A stretch of DNA of 64,000 nt. It comes from Saccharopolyspora erythraea NRRL 2338 (GTDB lineage: Bacteria; Actinomycetota; Actinomycetes; Mycobacteriales; Pseudonocardiaceae). Of the stretch, positions 55,532-63,494 are shown piece by piece (positions within the stretch are counted from its first letter, which is position 1; every line of letters begins with the position of its first letter). Where the stretch lies: positions 7,677,584-7,741,583 of the forward strand of contig NC_009142.1 in assembly GCF_000062885.1 (NCBI RefSeq). The letters are read 5' to 3'. A program made the position numbers and the translations under genes. Under the pieces are notes generated by a model. That model did not search any database and was not told where the DNA came from. It worked only from the letters and a program-made list of their open reading frames with translations.

Positions 55532-56455
55532 GTGCAGAATCCGCGTGTCTCTGAGCTGTTCGATCCGGTCGTGTGGGAGCCCGTGGACGGCTTCGACTTC
55601 ACCGACATCACCTACCACCGCTGCGTCGAGGACGGACCTGGGAAAGGCACCGTACGCATCGCCTTCGACCGCCCGGAAGTCCGCAACGCGTTCCGCCCGC
55701 ACACCGTCGACGAGCTCTACCGCGCGCTGGACCACGCGCGGATGACCAGCGACGTCGGCTGCGTGCTGCTGACCGGCAACGGACCGTCGCCCAAGGACGG
55801 CGGCTGGGCGTTCTGCTCCGGCGGTGACCAGCGCATCCGCGGCCGTTCGGGCTACCAGTACGCCGACGGTGAGACTTCCGACACCGTCGATCCGGCGCGG
55901 GCGGGGCGGCTGCACATCCTCGAGGTGCAGCGGCTGATCCGGTTCATGCCCAAGATCGTCATCGCGGTGGTGCCGGGGTGGGCGGCCGGTGGCGGGCACA
56001 GCCTGCACGTGGTGTGCGATCTCACGCTGGCCAGCGCCGAGCACGCCCGGTTCAAGCAGACCGACGCCGACGTCGGCAGCTTCGACGGCGGGTTCGGGTC
56101 GGCGTACCTGGCCCGCCAGGTGGGGCAGAAGTTCGCGCGGGAGATCTTCTTCCTCGGCCGCCCCTACACCGCAGAACAGGCTTTCCGGATGGGCATGGTC
56201 AACGAGGCCGTGCCGCACGAGGAGCTGGAGGCGACCGCCCTGCAGTGGGCCCGCGAGATCAACGGCAAGTCGCCGACCGCCCAGCGGATGCTCAAGTACG
56301 CGTTCAACGCCATCGACGACGGCCTGGTCGGCCAGCAGCTCTTCGCGGGCGAGACGACCCGGCTGGCCTACATGACCGACGAAGCCGTGGAGGGCCGCGA
56401 CGCCTTCCTGCAGAAGCGCGACCCCGACTGGTCGTCCTTCCCCTGGTACTACTGA
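55532..56455 (+). CDS. menB: 1,4-dihydroxy-2-naphthoyl-CoA synthase MenB
   Basis: Crotonase-fold enzyme that closes the naphthalene ring of menaquinone from o-succinylbenzoyl-CoA, 307 aa. Motifs are RPEVRNAFRPHTVDELYRAL, WAFCSGGDQRIRGRSGYQY, GWAAGGGHSLHVVCDLTLAS and DADVGSFDGGFGSAYLARQV. The C-terminus ends in DPDWSSFPWYY, typical of MenB. GTG 55532 is the first good start. It shares a 125-bp divergent promoter region with menD. Confidence 0.96.
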   Translation: MQNPRVSELFDPVVWEPVDGFDFTDITYHRCVEDGPGKGTVRIAFDRPEVRNAFRPHTVDELYRALDHARMTSDVGCVLLTGNGPSPKDGGWAFCSGGDQRIRGRSGYQYADGETSDTVDPARAGRLHILEVQRLIRFMPKIVIAVVPGWAAGGGHSLHVVCDLTLASAEHARFKQTDADVGSFDGGFGSAYLARQVGQKFAREIFFLGRPYTAEQAFRMGMVNEAVPHEELEATALQWAREINGKSPTAQRMLKYAFNAIDDGLVGQQLFAGETTRLAYMTDEAVEGRDAFLQKRDPDWSSFPWYY

Positions 56456-56518
56456 TCGGTGCTAATAGCGCCTGGTCGCACTGCGCGCCGACCAGCGGCC
56501 AGTGCGCGTGAATGCCCG

Positions 56519-56554
56519 CTCGTGGCCGTCGGAGGCATCGCCGTCGGCCACGAG
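56519..56554. terminator. hairpin between menB and the Uma2 gene
   Basis: A 10-bp perfect stem CTCGTGGCCG/CGGCCACGAG (56519-56528 with 56545-56554) lies between the convergent menB and Uma2-type genes. A weaker 7-bp stem (CGCACTG/CAGTGCG) precedes it. Confidence 0.55.
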
Positions 56555-56601
56555 AGGTGTCGCTCGGCACGCGTGGCGGTGCCCACACCGGGCCGTGGAT
56601 G

Positions 56602-57234
56602 TCAGCGCGGCTGCGGTGGCAGCAGCTCCTTCGGATCGAACGACACCGGGAACGGGTACTCGATCTCGAACCGCGAACCCGCCCCGGCGACGGCGACCTC
56701 GACGTAGTGGTCGATGTCGAGCGCGAACAGCTTGACCTCCGAGCGGACCTGCGACCGGCGGACCTCGACCTCCATGAAGTAGGGGATCTTCGCCGCCGCG
56801 CACAGCGCGGGCTTGTCGATGCGGTCCTTGCGGCGGCTCGACGGCGAGACGAACTCGACGGGCATCAGCACCTGGTCGGTCGGGACCCAGACGTCGACAT
56901 CGGGCTCGGGAAGCGACTTGACGATCGTCAGGGTCGGCTGGATCCACCGCTTCGGCGAGAAGGCGACGTTGACGGTCAGGCAGGCGAGGAAGCCGGCCTC
57001 TTCCGCAGGCGGGGCCAGGATCCGGTTCAGCTTCCCCGCCGCGTAGGAATTGGCCGACGACTCGTACGGACTCACGATCAGTCTTCCGTCCAGGCACTCG
57101 TACTTCACCGCGGGCATGCCCGGGATGGGCAGGTACTGCTCGGCGAGATCCGTGGTCCAGGTGCCTGCGAGGTCGACCAGCGGGTCGAACGGGGCCTGCG
57201 AAGGATCGTGGTAGGCCGGTGCCGCCAAGGTCAT
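56602..57234 (-). CDS. Uma2-family (DUF820) restriction-endonuclease-like protein
   Basis: PD-(D/E)xK-fold protein of 210 aa. Recognisable features are KYECLDGRLIVSPYESSANS, LPEPDVDVWVPTDQVLMPVE (candidate catalytic Asp and downstream acidic residue), EFVSPSSRRKDRIDKPALCA and KIPYFMEVEVR. Family members are abundant, often solitary, and of uncertain role; some are thought to be mobile or DNA-processing nucleases. ATG 57234 follows GAGG. It interrupts the otherwise co-directional menB-menE-menA run on the opposite strand. Confidence 0.85.
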   Translation of the reverse strand: MTLAAPAYHDPSQAPFDPLVDLAGTWTTDLAEQYLPIPGMPAVKYECLDGRLIVSPYESSANSYAAGKLNRILAPPAEEAGFLACLTVNVAFSPKRWIQPTLTIVKSLPEPDVDVWVPTDQVLMPVEFVSPSSRRKDRIDKPALCAAAKIPYFMEVEVRRSQVRSEVKLFALDIDHYVEVAVAGAGSRFEIEYPFPVSFDPKELLPPQPR

Positions 57235-57354
57235 CACCTCAATCTCCTCTCCAAGCGTACTCAGCAACACCATCGCCGCAGGGGCTCGAATTCTTGAGCG
57301 AACTCACTCGAACGCGTGGTCGATGATTTCGCCTGGTGCGCGGCGTCGCCGAGA

Positions 57355-58536
57355 ATGAGCGCCATGCCGAGCCCACGTGTCATCGAGCCGCTGGTCGTGC
57401 CCGCCGGAAGGCGTGCGCCGGAGGTGCTGCCCGCGCTGCGGAAGGCGCTCGACGGGGACGGTCCGGCGCTGCTGCCGGTGGCCGAGGGTTCCGAGCCGGT
57501 GCGGGCGCTGGGGCCCGGCGCCGCGCTCGGGCCGGGTGAGGACACCGCCGGCGACCCGACCGCGCTGGTCATCGCCACCTCCGGTTCGACCGGCGTGCCG
57601 AAGGGCGTGCTGCTGCCCGCTTCGGCGCTGCGCGCCTCCGCCGAGGCGACGCACCTCCGCCTCGGCGGTCCCGGGCACTGGCTGCTGCCGATGCCCGCGC
57701 ACCACATCGCGGGCATACAGGTACTGGTCCGCGCTCTGCTGGCCGGGACGACGCCGGTGGCGGTCGACACCGCGGGCGGCTTCCGGCCCGACCGCTTCGC
57801 CGATGCCGCCGCGGAGACGCTGGCGAACGACGGCCCGCACTACACCTCCATGGTCCCGACGCAGCTCAGCCGCCTGGTCAACGACGGTGGGCAGGGGCTC
57901 GCCGCGCTGCGCCGGTTCGACGCCGTGCTGCTCGGCGGGGCGGCGACGCCTCCCGCGCTGCTGCGGCGGGCCCTCGACGCGGGGGTGCGCGTGGTGCCGA
58001 CGTACGGCATGAGCGAGACGGCCGGCGGCTGCGTGTACGACGGTGTGCCGCTGGACGGCGTGCGCGTGCACATCGACGCAGGCGGCGTGGTGTCGCTGGC
58101 CGGGCCGACCCTGGCCAGGGGCTACCGGGGCGTGCCCGGGTCTCCGGCGTTCGCGGGCGGCTGGTTCCGCACCGGTGACCTCGGCCGCTGGGCGGGCGAC
58201 CGGCTGGAGATCCTCGGCCGGGCCGACGACGTGATCATCACCGGCGGGGTCAACGTCGCACCGACGCCGATCGAGCGGATCCTCACCGAGCACGAGGGCG
58301 TCCGCGAGGTCTGCGTGCTCGGCGTGGAGGACCCCGAGTGGGGCCAGGCGGTGGTCGCGGCCGTGGTGCCCTCCGACCCGGCGTGCCCGCCGTCGGCGGA
58401 GGCGTTGCGCGCGGCGGTCCGCGAGCGCGCCCAGCCCGCGGCGGCGCCGAAGAACATCGTCTTCCTGCCGGAGCTGCCGTTGCGCGGCCCCGGCAAGCCG
58501 GACCGGACCGCCCTGCGGCAGCACTTCGCCGGCTAG
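57355..58536 (+). CDS. menE: o-succinylbenzoate-CoA ligase MenE
   Basis: ANL-family ligase that activates o-succinylbenzoate with ATP and CoA for menaquinone synthesis. The product is 393 aa, short as in other actinobacteria. Motifs are the P-loop ATSGSTGVPKGVLLP, PTYGMSETAGGCVYDG, FRTGDLGRW, GRADDVIITGGVNVAPTPIE and the C-terminal GPGKPDRTAL with the catalytic Lys. ATG 57355 was chosen; ATG 57364 is equally possible. menA follows 127 bp downstream. Confidence 0.93.
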   Translation: MSAMPSPRVIEPLVVPAGRRAPEVLPALRKALDGDGPALLPVAEGSEPVRALGPGAALGPGEDTAGDPTALVIATSGSTGVPKGVLLPASALRASAEATHLRLGGPGHWLLPMPAHHIAGIQVLVRALLAGTTPVAVDTAGGFRPDRFADAAAETLANDGPHYTSMVPTQLSRLVNDGGQGLAALRRFDAVLLGGAATPPALLRRALDAGVRVVPTYGMSETAGGCVYDGVPLDGVRVHIDAGGVVSLAGPTLARGYRGVPGSPAFAGGWFRTGDLGRWAGDRLEILGRADDVIITGGVNVAPTPIERILTEHEGVREVCVLGVEDPEWGQAVVAAVVPSDPACPPSAEALRAAVRERAQPAAAPKNIVFLPELPLRGPGKPDRTALRQHFAG

Positions 58537-58663
58537 AGCCGGATGGTTCGGCCTGTTCAGCGGCCCGCTCCGGCGAAATCCAACCACCGCACCGCACCCG
58601 CTTCCCGCCCCGCTCGGGGAGGCTCGGGCCGGCCGTCCGAAAGCGTGAGCGAAGATGGCTCAC

Positions 58664-59542
58664 ATGGCGACTGTCGCGCAGTGGATCGAAGGCGCTCGGA
58701 TCCGCACCTTCCCGAATGCGATCGCACCCGTGCTCGTCGGCACCGGCGCCGCGGCGGGCATCGACGAGTTCGACCCGGCGATCGCGGTACTGGCACTGGC
58801 CGTGTCGATGCTGCTGATCATCGGCGTGAACTTCGCCAACGACTACTCCGACGGCATCCGCGGTACCGACGCCGACCGGATCGGGCCGTTCCGCCTGGTC
58901 GGTTCCGGCGCGGCCGAGCCGGGCGCGGTGCGCACCGCCGCGTGGGTGTGCTTCGGCCTGGCGGCCCTGGCCGGCATCGGGGTCGTGGTCCTCAGCGGCC
59001 AGTGGTGGATGCTCGCTCTCGGCGCGCTGTGCATCGCCGGGGCGTGGTTCTACACCGGCGGCAGGAAGCCCTACGGCTACGCCGGGCTCGGCGAGGTCGC
59101 CGTCTTCCTGTTCTTCGGGGTGATCGCGGTGCTCGGGACCCAGTTCGCCCAGGCGGCCGGCGTCACCGGCTTCGGCATCGGAGCCGCGGTCGCGATCGGC
59201 TCGTTCTCCAGCGCGGTGCTGGTCGCCAACAACCTGCGCGACATCCCGACCGACCGGACCACCGGCAAGCGCACGCTGGCGGTGCTGCTCGGCGACCGCG
59301 ACACCCGCACGCTCTACGTGACCCTGGTGCTGGTGCCGTTCCTGATCACGGTGCTCATCGCGCTGCGCAACACGTGGGCGCTGCTGGGCTTCCTGGCGCT
59401 GCCGCTGCTGGTCACCTCGCTGCGCGCGGTGCTGACCGGGGCCAAGGGGCGCAAGCTGATCCCGGCGCTGCGCGACACCGGATTCGCGATGCTGCTGTGG
59501 GCGGTGGCCACCGGCATCGCGTTCGCCCTCGGCCAGGGCTGA
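58664..59542 (+). CDS. menA: 1,4-dihydroxy-2-naphthoate polyprenyltransferase MenA
   Basis: Integral membrane prenyltransferase that attaches the polyprenyl tail to dihydroxynaphthoate, 292 aa with about eight transmembrane helices. The first Asp motif is NDYSDGIRGTDADRIGP and the second is NNLRDIPTDRTTGKRTLAV. AGAWFYTGGRKPYGYAGLGE is typical. ATG 58664 (MATVAQWIEGARIRTFPNAI) aligns with the mycobacterial start; ATG 58655 is in frame upstream. Its allylic substrate is probably supplied by the synthase at 24752-25786. Confidence 0.95.
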   Translation: MATVAQWIEGARIRTFPNAIAPVLVGTGAAAGIDEFDPAIAVLALAVSMLLIIGVNFANDYSDGIRGTDADRIGPFRLVGSGAAEPGAVRTAAWVCFGLAALAGIGVVVLSGQWWMLALGALCIAGAWFYTGGRKPYGYAGLGEVAVFLFFGVIAVLGTQFAQAAGVTGFGIGAAVAIGSFSSAVLVANNLRDIPTDRTTGKRTLAVLLGDRDTRTLYVTLVLVPFLITVLIALRNTWALLGFLALPLLVTSLRAVLTGAKGRKLIPALRDTGFAMLLWAVATGIAFALGQG

Positions 59543-59602
59543 GGGACAATGGGCGGCGCGCGGCGGCCTGCCGCGCCGCCCAGCGGCAGGAGATCACCCA
59601 CA

Positions 59603-60433
59603 TTGTCCGAACAGCCCGCGACCACCGACCGCGCGGACCTGCGGGCCGACTGCGCGAGCTGCTTCGGGCTCTGCTGCGTCGCGCTGCCCTTCGCGAAGTC
59701 GGCGGACTTCGCCGTGGACAAGGTGGCCGGGTCGCCCTGCTCGAACCTGCTCGCCGACTACCGCTGCGGCATCCACGCGAACCTGCGCGAGCGCGGCTTC
59801 CCGGGCTGCACCGTGTTCGACTGCTTCGGCGCAGGCCAGAAGGTCTCGCAAGTCACCTTCAGCGGACGTGGCTGGCGCGAGGACCAGAGCACCGCGCGGC
59901 GGATGTTCGGCGTGTTCCCCGTCATGCGCCAGCTGCAAGAGCTGCTCTGGTACCTGACCGACGCGCTCGCCCGCACCGAGACCCGCGAGATCCACGACGA
60001 CCTGCGGCGTCGGCTCGACGAAGTCGAGCGCCTCACCCGCGGCAGCGCCGACGAGCTGGCGGAGGTCGACGTCGCCGGGGTGCGCGCGGAGGTCGACGAG
60101 CTCCTGCTGCGCACCAGTGAGCTGGTGCGTTCGAAGTTCCCGGGGCGCAGGAAGAACCGCCGCGGCGCCGACCTCATGGGTGCCAAGCTCAAGGGCGCGG
60201 ACCTGCGCGGGTCGAAACTGCGCGGTGCTTACCTCATCGCGGCCGACCTGCGCGGCGCGGACCTGCGCGGCTCCGACCTGATCGGGGCCGACTTCCGCGA
60301 CGCCGACCTGCGGGGCGCCGACCTCACCGGGAGCATCTTCCTCACCCAGGCGCAGGTCAACGCAGCCAAGGGCGACGCGGCCACCAGGATCCCGCCGGCG
60401 CTGAGCCGGCCCGCGCACTGGCAAGGTTCCTGA
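59603..60433 (+). CDS. Cys-rich N-terminal domain fused to pentapeptide-repeat protein
   Basis: The product is 276 aa from TTG 59603, which follows AGGAGA; ATG 59549 is an upstream alternative. The N-terminal 75 residues hold eight Cys (17, 20, 24, 25, 46, 55, 69, 74) in CASCFGLCC and later positions, resembling YkgJ-type metal-binding domains. A helical linker follows (about 95-180). A C-terminal run of about ten pentapeptide repeats of the A(D/N)LRG type (GADLRGSKLRGAYL, GADLRGSDLIGADF) should form a right-handed beta-helix. It is 60 bp downstream of menA in the same direction. The function is unknown. Confidence 0.8.
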   Translation: MSEQPATTDRADLRADCASCFGLCCVALPFAKSADFAVDKVAGSPCSNLLADYRCGIHANLRERGFPGCTVFDCFGAGQKVSQVTFSGRGWREDQSTARRMFGVFPVMRQLQELLWYLTDALARTETREIHDDLRRRLDEVERLTRGSADELAEVDVAGVRAEVDELLLRTSELVRSKFPGRRKNRRGADLMGAKLKGADLRGSKLRGAYLIAADLRGADLRGSDLIGADFRDADLRGADLTGSIFLTQAQVNAAKGDAATRIPPALSRPAHWQGS

Positions 60434-60445
60434 CCCGGACAGCGA

Positions 60446-60477
60446 AGCGGCCCCGGAACACGCGTTCCGGGGCCGCT
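60446..60477. terminator. terminator after the pentapeptide gene
   Basis: A perfect 14-bp stem (60446-60459 with 60464-60477) with a 4-base loop lies between convergent genes, 12 bp after the pentapeptide-repeat stop. Confidence 0.85.
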
Positions 60478-60493
60478 GTCATCGAAGGCCCGC

Positions 60494-60979
60494 TCAGGCT
60501 TCGACCTTGCGGCGACCGAGCCCGAAGACGAAGACCGACAGGAACGGTCCCGCACCGACCACCACGGCGGCGATCTGCGCGATCCGGTTCCTGGTCGCGA
60601 GCTCGTACATCGTGATCTGGGAACCGGTGCGCACGACGGCCCGGTCCCTGCAGACCAGCGTCGCCGAGCCGGAGAACCACGCAGTGGTCTCGCGTACCTC
60701 GTAGCGGCCTTCCGCACCGCGGGTGCTGATCTCCCGCGGCTCACCGCTCTCCGGCGTCACCTGGCAGCGCGCGACGCCGCCCCCGGACCTGGCCGAGGTG
60801 ATCAGGATCGGCCTGCCGTCCCAGCGGTACTGCTCGACGACCTTGCTCGAGCCGGGCGTGGCGGAAGTCCCGTCGAGCTTCGTGCCGCCGAAGATCGCGA
60901 TCGCCAGGAACACCGCCGCGGCGATGCCGGCGAGGATCCCCCAGGCCGCGGTCACACCGATCAGTGCCTTGCGGCTCAT
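60494..60979 (-). CDS. two-helix membrane protein of unknown function
   Basis: Not recognised. The product is 161 aa. An N-terminal transmembrane helix (ILAGIAAAVFLAIAIFGG) and a C-terminal one (IAAVVVGAGPFLSVFVFGLG) flank an extracytoplasmic domain with two Cys (VARCQVTPES and TLVCRDRAV) that may form a disulfide. It is the last gene of the type VII-like cassette, 22 bp after its neighbour. Confidence 0.7.
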   Translation of the reverse strand: MSRKALIGVTAAWGILAGIAAAVFLAIAIFGGTKLDGTSATPGSSKVVEQYRWDGRPILITSARSGGGVARCQVTPESGEPREISTRGAEGRYEVRETTAWFSGSATLVCRDRAVVRTGSQITMYELATRNRIAQIAAVVVGAGPFLSVFVFGLGRRKVEA

Positions 60980-61001
60980 GACTGCTCACTCACCGTTTCC
61001 C

Positions 61002-61430
61002 TCACCGCAGGAACGAGTCCGGCGGCTCGTCGTCGTAGCCGTCGTCCGTGGCGGCGTGGGGGTCGGAGTTGATGACCGTCGCGACGTCGTGGCCCTCGTC
61101 GAGCAGTTCCTTGGCCTTCCGCATGTTGGCGATGCCGGCGGCGAACGCGGCCTGGACCGACTCGTCGTGCAGCGCCGTACCGTCGGCGACATCGTTCCAG
61201 GTCAGCTCGCCGGCGTCGATGCGTTCCTGCAGGGCGGCCAGCTCCGCGGGCGCCCTGCCCTCGCGGATGAGCCGCTCGATCTCGGAGATCTTGTCCTCGG
61301 TCAGCCTGACCTCGGGCAGTGCGGCGCTGAGCCGCTCGGCCTTCGCCATCGCCTCCTCGACCTGGCGCATGCGCTCCTCGACCATGTCGCGCGCCGCCCG
61401 GATCTCGGGGGTCAGCATGTCTTCGCTCAC
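61002..61430 (-). CDS. small coiled-coil protein of the type VII-like cassette
   Basis: Not recognised. The product is 142 aa, acidic and helical, from GTG 61430. The first 60 residues form heptad-like helices (MVEERMRQVEEAMAKAERLS). The centre carries AELAALQERIDAGELTWNDV. The tail is acidic (DDGYDDEPPDSFLR). There is no signal peptide or membrane helix. It starts 21 bp after the WXG protein gene. A chaperone-like or partner role is possible but only from position. Confidence 0.65.
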   Translation of the reverse strand: MSEDMLTPEIRAARDMVEERMRQVEEAMAKAERLSAALPEVRLTEDKISEIERLIREGRAPAELAALQERIDAGELTWNDVADGTALHDESVQAAFAAGIANMRKAKELLDEGHDVATVINSDPHAATDDGYDDEPPDSFLR

Positions 61431-61451
61431 GTCTTCTCCCGCTCGGGTGCG

Positions 61452-62345
61452 CTAGAGGGTGCCCGCGGCCGCTGTCCGGTAGCCGGAGCCGTTCTGACCG
61501 GAGGAACCGGAGGAACCGGAGGAACCGGAGGAACCGCCGGAGATGGTGCTGCGCGTCTCGGTCGTGCTCGTCCTGACCTGCTTCGCGGAGTCGCGGACAC
61601 CGGTTGCCCCGTCGCGGACCGCGGTGGCGTCGTCCTTGATGCCGATCGCGAGGTTGACCGCGTCGCCGAGGCTGTTGACCTCCTTGATCTTGGACAGGTT
61701 CGTCCCCGCGCTCCTGATGCTGTCGACCAGCGCCACGACCGCCTCGTACATCGCGGTCAGCGCTTCGTAGAGCTCGATCACGGTCATCACGATGCTGACG
61801 CAGCGCTCGACCTGCCGGACCGCGTTCGCCCAGCCCGCGACCGGGATCCAGCCGGTGGCCGCGGTCTCGATCAGCCGGTCGACCAGCTTCTTGATCAGCT
61901 CCAGCGCCTTGTCGGTCATCCGCCGCGACATGTCGGCGGCCTTCTGGAAGCCCTGGCCGATCAGCCGGGCCAGCAGCGCGTCGCCCTCCAGCGCCACCGT
62001 CCAGGTCCCGACGAGCATGCCCTCGAACGCGATGGCCCCGGCGCCGTCCCAGCTCTCGCGCAGCTCGCTGATGCCCGCGTTGAGGTTCGTGCGGATCGCC
62101 GAGAGCGCCTCGCCGACCTGGCCCCACGCCTCGGCGTTGACCTCGATCCTGGAGAAGTCACCGGTGATCGGCGCGATCAGCGACTCGATCAGGTTCTCGC
62201 CGGTGACCTTCTCGTACACCCAGTTGACCGCCTGCACCTGCCATCCGGCGTCCTCGACCGCGGCGTCGAGCGCATCGGCGTTGCTCTTGGTCGGATCGGC
62301 TTCCAGCAGCGCGATCGGGTCTTCCTCGTCCGCGAACGCCCCCAT
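61452..62345 (-). CDS. WXG-motif helical protein, probable type VII secretion substrate
   Basis: The product is 297 aa and almost entirely helical. A W-x-G turn occurs at residues 99-101 (ESWDGAGAIAFEGM), as in WXG100/ESX proteins, here inside a longer protein. Hydrophobic helices in the middle (GWIPVAGWANAV and IVMTVIELYEALTAMYEAVV) could insert into or touch membranes. The C-terminus is a Ser/Gly repeat. ATG 62345 lies 12 bp after the EspC-like gene. No toxin domain is visible. Confidence 0.72.
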   Translation of the reverse strand: MGAFADEEDPIALLEADPTKSNADALDAAVEDAGWQVQAVNWVYEKVTGENLIESLIAPITGDFSRIEVNAEAWGQVGEALSAIRTNLNAGISELRESWDGAGAIAFEGMLVGTWTVALEGDALLARLIGQGFQKAADMSRRMTDKALELIKKLVDRLIETAATGWIPVAGWANAVRQVERCVSIVMTVIELYEALTAMYEAVVALVDSIRSAGTNLSKIKEVNSLGDAVNLAIGIKDDATAVRDGATGVRDSAKQVRTSTTETRSTISGGSSGSSGSSGSSGQNGSGYRTAAAGTL

Positions 62346-62357
62346 GTCGAAATCCCC

Positions 62358-62687
62358 TCAGACCTTCATCTTGTCGAGATCGGCCTCGATCGCACGCAGC
62401 ATCTCGACCATCCGCTGTTCGCGCTGTTCGTACTCGGCGGATGTGTTCCCCAGCTCTTCCTTGACCTTCATGAGCGCCGAACGCGCGAAGTCGAGGGTTT
62501 CGCCGTAGAGGGCCGTGACGCCCTCGACGACCGGGACCAGCACCGTCATCAGGCCGGTGAAACCGCTGGTGTTCGACGCGGTGCTCTCCGCCCACGCATC
62601 GATTTCGGTGAAATGGTTCGCATTCCGTTCGAGGAGCCCTGCGAACCCCCTCAGCTCCTCCGGAACCGCCTTGAGACTCCCGGCCAT
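62358..62687 (-). CDS. EspC-like small type VII secretion protein
   Basis: The product is 109 aa with two helices, of the size and pattern of EspC-type (DUF2580) ESX-associated proteins: ELRGFAGLLERNA, SGFTGLMTVLVPVVEG in the turn region, then a long C-terminal helix. A type VII export signal Y-x3-E lies at Tyr86-Glu90 (YEQRE). ATG 62687 follows GGGAGG. It leads a four-gene leftward cassette; its pairing with the WXG protein is inferred. No EccC or other secretion ATPase is in the window. Confidence 0.75.
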   Translation of the reverse strand: MAGSLKAVPEELRGFAGLLERNANHFTEIDAWAESTASNTSGFTGLMTVLVPVVEGVTALYGETLDFARSALMKVKEELGNTSAEYEQREQRMVEMLRAIEADLDKMKV

Positions 62688-62828
62688 CGCGCCTCCCGAC
62701 CCGCTTTCCAAGCCAGGCGGTCCCGCCCTCCGGTACCGCCGGAGGTATGACAGCAGCACCGTGCGAACCGGTTCTCGGAAACCGGCAATAGTGTTCAAGC
62801 TGTGACATCCGAGGGAGGGCACTCGCCC

Positions 62829-62849
62829 GAAAAGCCCCTTTCCCGGGGC
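62829..62849 (-). terminator. terminator after the lipoprotein gene
   Basis: A GCCCC/GGGGC stem (62834-62838 with 62845-62849) with a 6-base loop. Read leftward it is followed by TTTTC. It begins 7 bp beyond the lipoprotein stop. Confidence 0.7.
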
Positions 62850-62856
62850 GAATCCG

Positions 62857-63456
62857 TCAGCGCGCCAGCGCACCCAGCACGTACTGCGCCACCGCCTGCG
62901 CGGTGTCGCACTGCTCCGCGTCGGCCTCGCCCGCGCCCACCACGACCTGCAACGTGGCCCCGGGCAGCGCCGCGAAGACCGTGCAGTCGTTGGCGTGCAG
63001 CGTCTGCTCGCCCTGCGCCGAACCCAGGTTCACCGGCGTGGTGCCGAGTTCGGCGTAGCCCTCGGGCTGCGCGGCGACGAGCACCGACTGGTCGCCGGTG
63101 CGCGCCTGGTAGGAGCAGCCCCGCGCGGGCGGGTCGAAGCCGACCTCGCGCGCGGTCCCCGGTTCGACGGGGAACGCCAGCCGGGCCAGCTCGTCCGGGC
63201 TCACCAGCCCGCACAGCTCGTTCGTCGGGATGGCGGTGAGCGGACGCCGCTGCTCCGGCGGCAGGTCGCGGGTGATCGACGGCGTCACCGACTCCGACGA
63301 GGTCTCATCGGACGTCGTCGCCGCGGGCGGCCGGCTCGGCGCACCGGGCTCCCCGCCGGGCGCGCAGCCCGCCACCGCCAGGCCCAGCACCGGGGCCAGG
63401 GCGAGCAACTTCGGCCCGCTGCCGGGCCTGCGCTGGACGAACCTCGGACACCGCAT
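62857..63456 (-). CDS. DUF3558-type lipoprotein
   Basis: Predicted envelope lipoprotein of 199 aa. A basic, hydrophobic signal ends in the lipobox AVAGC, with Cys31 as the lipidated residue. A Ser/Thr/Pro-rich spacer (about 32-65) precedes the domain with NELCGLVSPDELARL, PPARGCSYQARTGDQ, ANDCTVFAALPGATLQV and EQCDTAQAVAQYV. The four Cys and this pattern fit DUF3558, common near type VII genes in Pseudonocardiales. The role is unknown. Confidence 0.82.
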   Translation of the reverse strand: MRCPRFVQRRPGSGPKLLALAPVLGLAVAGCAPGGEPGAPSRPPAATTSDETSSESVTPSITRDLPPEQRRPLTAIPTNELCGLVSPDELARLAFPVEPGTAREVGFDPPARGCSYQARTGDQSVLVAAQPEGYAELGTTPVNLGSAQGEQTLHANDCTVFAALPGATLQVVVGAGEADAEQCDTAQAVAQYVLGALAR

Positions 63457-63494
63457 CGACGAACTACCCCACCTCGGCGGACGATCTGCTCGGG

